NCBI GenBank assembly: GCA_949742895.1
Contig: CATJRT010000333.1
Span: 1-9,802 of the forward strand
From: an uncultured Eubacteriales bacterium
Lineage (GTDB): Bacteria; Bacillota_A; Clostridia; Oscillospirales; Oscillospiraceae
DNA: 9,802 nucleotides
Direction of reading: 5' to 3'
Shown here: positions 6,028 to 9,802 of the stretch, in pieces
Layout: each line of letters begins with the position of its first letter
Numbering within the stretch: the stretch's first letter is position 1
The notes under the pieces: model-generated
Databases searched by the model: none
What the model was told of the DNA's origin: nothing
What the model saw: only the letters and a program-made list of their open reading frames with translations
Translations under genes and position numbers: made by a program

Positions 6028-7110
6028 TCAGCTCCGGGGCCGGTCGGGGCTGACGTAGGTCTTGGCCTGCTCCTGGCCGCGCAGCACCCGCAGCCCGCCC
6101 AAGGCCAGGGACTTCATCTCGTCCTCCCCGGCATACACCACCACAGGGGCGATGAATTCCACCCGCCGGGCCACCTCACCGGTGAAGTACTTGGAGTAGG
6201 CGATGCCGCCGGTGAGCAGGATGGCGTCCACCCTGCCGCATACGCCGGGGGCCACCTTGGCGATGTTTTTAGCCACGTTGAGGGCCATGGCGTCGTAGAC
6301 CAGCTTGGCGTGCCCATCGCCATCCTCGATCATCTTCTCCACCGCGCGGCTGTCGGTGGTGCCCAGATGGGCCATGAGGCCGCCCCGGCTCTTCACCTGC
6401 TTCATCATGTCCTTCTGGGTCATTCCAGGCTGGAAGCAGGCGGCGATCACGTCGAACATAGGCAGACCGCCCGCCCGCTCGGGGGAGAACGGCCCCTCCT
6501 CGTCGTTGATGAAGTCCTCAATGCGGCCGTTGTGGTGGAGGTTCACCGAGATACCGCCGCCCAAGTGGGCCACAATGACGGTGACGTCCTTGTAGTCCTT
6601 ACCCTGCTCCCGGGCGTACCGCATGGCGGCGGCGCGGGTGTTCAGGTTGTGGCCCATGCCCTTGCGCTGCATGGAGGGCAGGCCGGTGATCTTGTTGACG
6701 GGCAGCAGCTCCTCCACCGTCACGCCGTCGTAGATGTAAGCGGGTATGCCCAGCTCGTCGCTGATGGCCCTGGCGATCATGGCCCCCACGTTGGAGGCGT
6801 GCTCATTGCGGGGCTTGTTCCGGAGCTGCCACACCATGTCGTCGTTGACGGCGTAGGCCCCGGCCTCGATGGCGGTGAGCAGTCCGCCCCGGGACACGAC
6901 GGCGCTGAGGGACTCCAGCGCGACGTTATGCCGCTTCAGGCAATCCAACACCAGCTTGTGGCGAAAGTCGTACTGGTCCGCCACCCGGTCGTAGGGGGCC
7001 AGCTCCTCGGGGGAATGGGTGATGGATTCGGTGAACAGCGGCTCCTCGCCCTCAAACACGGACAGCTTGGTGGAGGTAGAACCGGGATTCAGGATCAACA
7101 GGCGTTCCAT
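6028..7110 (-). CDS. buk: Butyrate kinase
   Basis: A 360-residue enzyme of the ASKHA acetate/butyrate kinase family. It converts butyryl phosphate and ADP to butyrate and ATP, the energy-yielding last step of this butyrate route, in the cytosol. Motifs: LILNPGSTSTK (5-15, phosphate-1 loop), VVSRGGLL (71-78), IYDGV (126-130), GHNLNTRAAAMRYA (153-166), VAHLGGGISV (180-189), NDEEGPFSPERAGGLP (202-217) and ILLTGGIAYSK (297-307). These separate it from acetate kinase, and the length is normal for Buk. The ATG at 7110 has a strong AAGGAGGAG (7117-7125) that overlaps the TAA stop of ptb, so translation is coupled. It might also use branched-chain acyl phosphates, as some Buk enzymes do. It ends in a strong terminator. 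Confidence 0.95.
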   Translation of the reverse strand: MERLLILNPGSTSTKLSVFEGEEPLFTESITHSPEELAPYDRVADQYDFRHKLVLDCLKRHNVALESLSAVVSRGGLLTAIEAGAYAVNDDMVWQLRNKPRNEHASNVGAMIARAISDELGIPAYIYDGVTVEELLPVNKITGLPSMQRKGMGHNLNTRAAAMRYAREQGKDYKDVTVIVAHLGGGISVNLHHNGRIEDFINDEEGPFSPERAGGLPMFDVIAACFQPGMTQKDMMKQVKSRGGLMAHLGTTDSRAVEKMIEDGDGHAKLVYDAMALNVAKNIAKVAPGVCGRVDAILLTGGIAYSKYFTGEVARRVEFIAPVVVYAGEDEMKSLALGGLRVLRGQEQAKTYVSPDRPRS

Positions 7111-7123
7111 AGGTAACTCCTCC

Positions 7124-8035
7124 TTATCTCTTCTGCGCCGCCACCGCGCTGATGACGATGGACAGGTACTTCTCCTCGGGGCTGGAGCCCCGGCTGGTCA
7201 TGACGATGGGGCACTTGGCGCCCACGATGAAGCCGGCCATCTTGGCTCCGCAGGTGCAGGCCAGCATCTTGCCCATGATGTTGCCGGCGTGGATGTTGGG
7301 GGCGATGAACACGTCGCAGTCCCCGGCACAGGGGCCGGTAAAGCCCTTGAAATCGGCGATCTCCCTGGACACAGCGCAGTCGTAGGAGATGGGACCGTCC
7401 ACCACGCAGCCGGGGATCTCGCCATTCAGGTTCATCTGCTTGAGCTGGTCGGCCTCCACCGTCTCGGGCATCTTGGGGTTAAGCTTCTCCACGCAGGCCA
7501 GCACGCCCACCTTGGGCTGGTCGTAGCCCATGGCCCGCAGGGTGTCCACAGTGTTCATGATGATATCTTTCTTCTGCTCCAGGGTGGGGTAGGTCACCAT
7601 GCCGCCGTCCACAGGCACCATCAGCTTATGGTAGCCGGGAACCTGGAACATGGTGAAGTGGCTCATGGTGCGGCCCTGGCCCAGGCCGCACTCCTTGTTG
7701 ACCACAGCCTTGAGCAGCACAGAGGTGTCCAGCTTGCCCTTCATCAGGAAGTCGGCCTTGCCCTCCACCACCAGGGAGACGGCCTTCCGGGCGGACTCGG
7801 CCAGGTCAGGCACGTCGTAGATGTCCTCCTCGGGGACGGTGGCACCAAACTCGGCCAGGGCGGCGTCGATAGCGGCTCTGTCACCCACCAGCACAGGGAT
7901 AGCGATGCCCTCCTCCCGGACCTTCAGGACGGCCTCGATGGTGTGTGGGTCGCCGGCGGCGGCGACGGCCATGCGGGCTGTGCTGGGGTGGCTCTTGGCA
8001 GCGGCGATGAGCTCGTCAAAGGTTTTGTAGACCAT
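7124..8035 (-). CDS. ptb: Phosphate butyryltransferase
   Basis: A 303-residue enzyme of the PTA/PTB family. It exchanges the CoA of butyryl-CoA for phosphate, giving butyryl phosphate for Buk. Family motifs: ADFLMKGKLDTSVLLKAVVNKE (about 94-115), LMVPVDGGMVTYPTLEQKKDI, PETVEADQLKQM, VDGPISYDCAVS, NIHAGNIMGKML and PIVMTSRGSSPEEKYLSI near the C-terminus. The length matches Ptb and lacks the extra domains of Pta. The ATG at 8035 has AAAGGAGATC upstream. It is first in the ptb-buk operon with a 13-bp gap. It is read from a strong promoter with a TTGCAA-centred operator at the start point and a divergent GntR regulator upstream, so repression by that regulator is likely. Butyryl-CoA synthesis genes are not in this window. 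Confidence 0.95.
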   Translation of the reverse strand: MVYKTFDELIAAAKSHPSTARMAVAAAGDPHTIEAVLKVREEGIAIPVLVGDRAAIDAALAEFGATVPEEDIYDVPDLAESARKAVSLVVEGKADFLMKGKLDTSVLLKAVVNKECGLGQGRTMSHFTMFQVPGYHKLMVPVDGGMVTYPTLEQKKDIIMNTVDTLRAMGYDQPKVGVLACVEKLNPKMPETVEADQLKQMNLNGEIPGCVVDGPISYDCAVSREIADFKGFTGPCAGDCDVFIAPNIHAGNIMGKMLACTCGAKMAGFIVGAKCPIVMTSRGSSPEEKYLSIVISAVAAQKR

Positions 8036-8057
8036 GGGGTTTGATCTCCTTTCATAT

Positions 8058-8084
8058 TGCCCGCAAGACAGTGGTGCGCGGGCA
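8058..8084 (-). other. Leader hairpin of ptb mRNA
   Basis: TGCCCGC (8058-8064) pairs with GCGGGCA (8078-8084) over a 13-nt loop. It lies in the predicted 77-nt leader of ptb, a few bases before the AAAGGAG ribosome site. It could affect mRNA stability or translation. No U-tract follows, so it is not a terminator. Confidence 0.45.
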
Positions 8085-8091
8085 GCAAGAT

Positions 8092-8113
8092 TATATATCT
8101 TGCAAGATTTATA
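8092..8113. promoter_or_regulatory. GntR operator at the ptb start point
   Basis: A palindrome centred between 8102 and 8103. The core ATCTTGCAAGAT (8097-8108) is perfect, and symmetry extends with one mismatch to 8093-8112. An extra GCAAGAT (8085-8091) forms a second inverted pair with ATCTTGC (8097-8103). It covers about +1 to +20 of the predicted ptb transcript, where a bound repressor blocks initiation. A near copy lies at the gntR promoter. Confidence 0.65.
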
Positions 8114-8118
8114 TCATT

Positions 8119-8146
8119 AGAATACCACACTTTCTCCAAAAGTCAA
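8119..8146 (-). promoter_or_regulatory. Sigma-A promoter of ptb-buk
   Basis: On the minus strand, TTGACT (8141-8146), a 16-bp spacer and TATTCT (8119-8124), with TGG before the -10 (extended -10). The predicted start is near 8112. Confidence 0.75.
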
Positions 8147-8159
8147 GGCCGCATCACCC

Positions 8160-8173
8160 TGTGATTTTTCACA
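8160..8173. promoter_or_regulatory. TGTGA-N4-TCACA palindrome upstream of the ptb promoter
   Basis: TGTGATTTTTCACA is a perfect 5-bp inverted repeat with a 4-nt centre, 13 bp upstream of the ptb -35 box (about -54 from the start). The half-sites are those of CRP/FNR-family and Rex sites, but those usually have 6-bp centres with TGTGA arms. Regulator uncertain. Confidence 0.35.
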
Positions 8174-8208
8174 AAAGCGCCACATCTCATCCGTCAAAAT
8201 CGACGAAA

Positions 8209-8396
8209 CAGAAGCGTTGAGCAGGCGGCTACGAGGGAGCTTGCAGCGGAGCGAGGATGAAAAACCAGGATTTGCTTTGCAAATCCGTTTTTCACCCGAG
8301 TCGCAGCGAAAGCGACCGAGCGTCCAGCCGCCGGCGAAGCGTGACAACGCAGAAGCGCTGAGCAGGTGGCTGTGTAACACGACAGCGCCAGCCGCC
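8209..8396. repeat. REP-like structured intergenic repeat, two related units
   Basis: Two units share a head and a tail. Heads: 22 bp at 8209-8230 and 8350-8371, differing at two bases. Tails: CAGCCGCC at 8325-8332 and 8389-8396. In each unit the head's GGCGGCT or GGTGGCTG is complementary to the tail (one G-U in unit 2), so each can fold as a closed hairpin. Unit 1 (about 122 bp) carries an inner hairpin of about 37 bp; unit 2 (about 45 bp) has only a short interior with GCGCTG/CAGCGC pairing. No transposase is present. This fills most of the gene-free 8147-8417 stretch. Confidence 0.6.
8258..8294. repeat. Inner 16-bp-stem hairpin of the repeat element
   Basis: TGAAAAAC (8258-8265) and GGATTTGC (8268-8275) pair with GCAAATCC (8279-8286) and GTTTTTCA (8287-8294), with a 2-nt CA bulge and a TTT loop. 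A smaller GTCGC...GCGAC hairpin follows at 8300-8315. Confidence 0.65.
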
Positions 8397-8417
8397 GCGA
8401 ACCTACCGGCATCCCCC

Positions 8418-8446
8418 TTGCATTTCCCTCCCAGGCCTGCTATAAT
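8418..8446 (+). promoter_or_regulatory. Strong sigma-A promoter of the gntR gene
   Basis: TTGCAT (8418-8423), 17 bp, TATAAT (8441-8446), with TGC directly before the -10. The predicted start is near 8453, inside the downstream operator. Confidence 0.85.
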
Positions 8447-8467
8447 ATCATATATTGCAAGAAATAA
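8447..8467. promoter_or_regulatory. Second GntR operator, at the gntR start point
   Basis: ATATATTGCAAGA (8450-8462) matches ATATCTTGCAAGA of the ptb operator (8095-8107) at 12 of 13 bases. It is less symmetric than the ptb site. It lies directly after the -10 box, suggesting negative autoregulation. Confidence 0.6.
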
Positions 8468-8487
8468 GATGCGAGGTATCTTTCATT

Positions 8488-9135
8488 ATGGCCGCAATCA
8501 AAAAACGCTCCCTGGTAGACCAGGTCTACGAGCGCCTGCGCTACGATATCATCACCCTGCGCCTTCCCCTGGGCAGCCGGGTCAACGTCAATGAGCTTCA
8601 GGATACCCTTGGGGTGAGCTGTACCCCCATTCGGGAGGCCCTCAACCGGCTCCAGCAGGAGGGGCTCATCGAATACGAAAATAACGTGGGGGCCCGAGTC
8701 ATCGCCCTCACCGCCAAGGACGTGGAAGAGATCCAGCACCTGGCCACCACTCTGCACTGCGCGGCAGTGCGGCTGGCCATGGAGCGGGGGGAGCACGCTA
8801 TCATGGCAGGCCAGATCGGCCGGCGCATCCAAGAGTTCCAGGAGGCACAGGCCGTCTCCGCCCAGGTATCCGCTGTCCATCATCTCATCGAGGTGTTCTA
8901 CGTCCACTGCGGCAACAGCCGGCTGGACCGTTCCATGCTGGCTATCCAAGGCCAACAGCTCCTGTTGCGCTACCTCTACGCCGCCCACGGGGTGGACCGG
9001 GAGCGGGACGCGGAGGATTTCGTACGCATCCGCCGGGGGGTAGATGCGGGAGACACAGAAGCGGTGTGCACCGCCGTCACGGAGAACGCCGCCCGGATTC
9101 AGCAGACCGTGGCCACCGCGCTGGATGCAAAATAG
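8488..9135 (+). CDS. GntR family transcriptional regulator, FadR/FCD subfamily
   Basis: A 215-residue repressor-type regulator. The N-terminal winged helix-turn-helix is clear: LVDQVYERLRYDIITLRLPLGSRVNVNELQDTLGVSCTPIREALNRLQQEGLIEY (9-63), with the family-typical PIREAL. The C-terminal half (75-210) is all helical and matches FCD in length, but the usual acidic/His ligands look weak: the FH pair is HH (131-132), and the EHxxI and RHL positions read DFVRI and TENAA. It may therefore bind its effector without metal. The ATG at 8488 is preferred over an upstream TTG at 8455, which lies at the transcription start and inside the operator; GAGG (8473-8476) is a modest ribosome site. It is divergent from ptb-buk and shares operators with it, so it is the likely controller of butyrate formation. 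The effector, perhaps an acyl-CoA or organic acid, is inference. Confidence 0.88.
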   Translation: MAAIKKRSLVDQVYERLRYDIITLRLPLGSRVNVNELQDTLGVSCTPIREALNRLQQEGLIEYENNVGARVIALTAKDVEEIQHLATTLHCAAVRLAMERGEHAIMAGQIGRRIQEFQEAQAVSAQVSAVHHLIEVFYVHCGNSRLDRSMLAIQGQQLLLRYLYAAHGVDRERDAEDFVRIRRGVDAGDTEAVCTAVTENAARIQQTVATALDAK

Positions 9136-9141
9136 GGAAAA

Positions 9142-9174
9142 GACCGTCCCGGCAGTGCCGGGACGGTCCTTTTT
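9142..9174. terminator. Bidirectional terminator between gntR and the XRE gene
   Basis: The stem GACCGTCCCGGCA (9142-9154) with TGCCGGGACGGTC (9156-9168) gives at least 11 usable pairs and a 5-nt loop, followed on the plus strand by CTTTTTG. On the minus strand TCTTTTCCC follows, so it also serves the convergent XRE gene, which stops at 9177. Confidence 0.85.
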
Positions 9175-9176
9175 GT

Positions 9177-9386
9177 TTACGGTTCATCTGTCCGCCCCAA
9201 GAGATAGTCTGCGGACACATGATAATAATCAGCCAGTGCCAGCAGCGCCGGGGCACTGGGGTCACGTTCCGAATTTTCGTAACGCTGGTAGGTCCGCTCC
9301 GTCATATGCGTACTGGCAGCGACCTCTCTGCGGCTCAGTTTCCGTTCGCTTCTCAGTTTCAAAAGGCGTTCCGCCAAAATATCCAT
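9177..9386 (-). CDS. XRE-family helix-turn-helix regulator
   Basis: A 69-residue protein that is essentially one lambda-repressor-like HTH domain: LAERLLKLRSERKLSRREVAASTHMTERTYQRYENSERDPSAPALLALADYYHVSADYLLGRTDEP. The helix-turn-helix is at about residues 18-40, and the DYLLGR ending is typical of Firmicute HTH_3 proteins. No effector or dimerisation domain is present beyond this. The ATG at 9386 follows AGAGGAG, about 10 bp away. It is divergent from the 49-residue ORF, with overlapping promoters and repeated half-sites between them, a layout that suggests it represses both promoters. Small stand-alone XRE proteins like this occur in phage and toxin-antitoxin contexts as well as in chromosomal switches; no phage gene is visible nearby. 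Confidence 0.88.
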   Translation of the reverse strand: MDILAERLLKLRSERKLSRREVAASTHMTERTYQRYENSERDPSAPALLALADYYHVSADYLLGRTDEP

Positions 9387-9402
9387 AAATACCGTTCTCC
9401 TC

Positions 9403-9431
9403 TTGACAAGACCGTTCGTTCCGATTATAAT
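9403..9431 (+). promoter_or_regulatory. Perfect-consensus promoter reading into the 49-aa ORF
   Basis: TTGACA (9403-9408), 17 bp, TATAAT (9426-9431): all 12 bases match the sigma-A consensus. The predicted start is near 9438, giving a leader of about 37 nt. Such strength implies that a repressor normally limits it. Confidence 0.9.
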
Positions 9432-9463
9432 GCAATTAAGACCGATTGTTCAAGAACAAACGG
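9412..9463. promoter_or_regulatory. Three operator half-sites for the XRE regulator
   Basis: CCGTTCGTTC (9412-9421, plus), CCGATTGTTC (9442-9451, plus) and CCGTTTGTTC (9454-9463, minus) differ at one or two positions. The last two form an inverted pair with a 2-bp centre; the first lies exactly 30 bp (about three helix turns) before the second. A weaker CCGTTC is at 9392-9397. They lie in the spacer of the plus promoter and over the -35 of the minus promoter. Confidence 0.65.
9424..9453 (-). promoter_or_regulatory. Promoter of the XRE gene, overlapping the opposite promoter
   Basis: On the minus strand, TTGAAC (9448-9453), 18 bp, TATAAT (9424-9429). The palindrome ATTATAAT (9424-9431) supplies the -10 of both strands, so the two polymerases cannot occupy the region together. 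Confidence 0.7.
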
Positions 9464-9474
9464 GCGAAACTTTT

Positions 9475-9624
9475 ATGTCAGACACAATGGAAGCCCTTTA
9501 TGCTTATGCGCAGAAGCATCTGTTCCCGGTCTATCTATGCCAAGATGACATCTATGAGGCCAGCGGCCTCTGCGCCCAGCGGCAGGCCGAGCTGGTCCGC
9601 ACCGCGCTGGCGCAAAGGATATAA
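9475..9624 (+). CDS. Small protein of unknown function (49 aa), divergent from XRE
   Basis: An ATG at 9475 opens a 49-residue frame: MSDTMEALYAYAQKHL, FPVYLCQDDIYEASGLCAQ, then RQAELVRTALAQRI. It looks like two amphipathic helices, with two Cys and no membrane segment or signal. Its codon use is like that of neighbouring genes. The frame is supported by the perfect-consensus promoter 44 bp upstream. The ribosome site is weak (GGGCGA at 9462-9467), and a second ATG at 9487 is possible. The longer frame from 9403 would start inside the -35 box and is rejected. Paired with an XRE regulator, it could be an antirepressor, a co-regulator or the effector of a small switch; no family was recognised and no toxin motif is visible. 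It ends 3 bp from the lepA stop, convergently. Confidence 0.55.
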   Translation: MSDTMEALYAYAQKHLFPVYLCQDDIYEASGLCAQRQAELVRTALAQRI

Positions 9625-9627
9625 GCT

Positions 9628-9802
9628 CTATCCCTCGTCGTCCAATTTCAGCACCGCCATGAAAGCCTCCGTGGGCATCTGCACCGTGCCCAGGGAGCGC
9701 ATCTTCTTTTTGCCCTCCTTCTGCTTCTCCAGCAGCTTCTTTTTCCGGGTGATGTCGCCGCCGTAGCACTTGGCCAGCACGTCCTTGCGCAGCGCCTTGA
9801 GG
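9628..9802 (-). CDS. lepA: Translation elongation factor 4 (LepA), C-terminal end (runs off the window)
   Basis: The last 58 or so residues of LepA/EF4, the GTPase that acts on stalled or back-translocating ribosomes. The piece is the diagnostic LepA C-terminal domain: [35 protein letters not shown], then [22 protein letters not shown] and a TAG stop at 9628-9630. The [25 protein letters not shown] block is nearly invariant in bacteria. No terminator is visible in the 3-bp gap to the convergent small ORF; a short GAGGCC-AGC-GGCCTC hairpin (9556-9570) inside that ORF has no U-tract. Confidence 0.97.
   Translation of the reverse strand, partial: LKALRKDVLAKCYGGDITRKKKLLEKQKEGKKKMRSLGTVQMPTEAFMAVLKLDDEG

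Noticed and set aside
7019..8044. Long open frame (341 codons) on the plus strand over ptb
   Set aside because: It is opposite a certain ptb gene, rich in His/Gly/Val from the reverse of G+C-rich codons, with no domain or ribosome site.
8063..8108. GCAAGA repeats as a CRISPR or iteron array
   Set aside because: The units are only 6-7 bp with unequal spacing (22 and 17 bp) and are better explained as regulator half-sites.
8455..8487. TTG start extending the GntR protein by 11 residues
   Set aside because: The TTG coincides with the predicted transcription start and the operator; the homologous region begins after the ATG at 8488.
9403..9474. N-terminal extension of the small ORF
   Set aside because: It would begin within the -35 box of the promoter that transcribes it.
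9556..9570. GAGGCC-AGC-GGCCTC hairpin as a lepA terminator
   Set aside because: The stem is short and no U-tract follows on the minus strand; it lies inside the small ORF and fits ordinary codons.

Overview
This window looks like chromosome from a G+C-rich, low-oxygen gut Firmicute of the Oscillospiraceae type (Flavonifractor/Lawsonibacter/Intestinimonas-like). The evidence is a BofA-type sporulation gene behind a DUF2508 gene, a ptb-buk butyrate module, Firmicute-style AGGAGG ribosome sites and sigma-A promoters, and high G+C third codon positions. The genus is inference. No tRNA, rRNA, CRISPR array or intact transposon is visible.

Left part (1-3246). The N-terminal piece of a GyrB/ParE-like topoisomerase subunit leaves the window on the minus strand, behind a good promoter and a 17-bp palindrome in its leader. 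Divergent from it are DUF2508 and bofA, overlapping by 4 bp. A 234-bp gap follows with a strong extended -10 promoter whose -10 box lies in one arm of an 18-nt imperfect inverted repeat. This promoter serves a membrane-anchored DUF4015 (glycosidase-like barrel) gene, followed by a hairpin and a conserved TIM-barrel protein of unknown function.

Middle part (3247-8035, minus strand). A bidirectional terminator separates the plus genes from a two-gene operon: a cytosolic ParB-like/BMP-domain fusion protein and a metallophosphoesterase, overlapping by 4 bp. Upstream of these, and insulated by a 12-bp-stem terminator, is ptb-buk, which converts butyryl-CoA to butyrate with ATP formation.

Right part (8036-9802). 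The 452-bp ptb/gntR divergent region holds two back-to-back promoters, each with a TTGCAA-centred operator at its start point (12 of 13 core bases shared). It also holds a TGTGA-N4-TCACA palindrome and a structured REP-like repeat with two related units. The GntR/FCD regulator very probably controls both itself and ptb-buk. After a terminator comes a compact divergent switch: an XRE repressor and a 49-residue protein, read from two overlapping promoters that share one -10 palindrome and are surrounded by three CCGnnnGTTC operator half-sites. The window ends in the C-terminus of lepA, only 3 bp from the small ORF.

The best leads for new biology are the ParB-like/BMP fusion with its phosphoesterase partner, the XRE/49-aa switch, and the GntR control of the butyrate operon.
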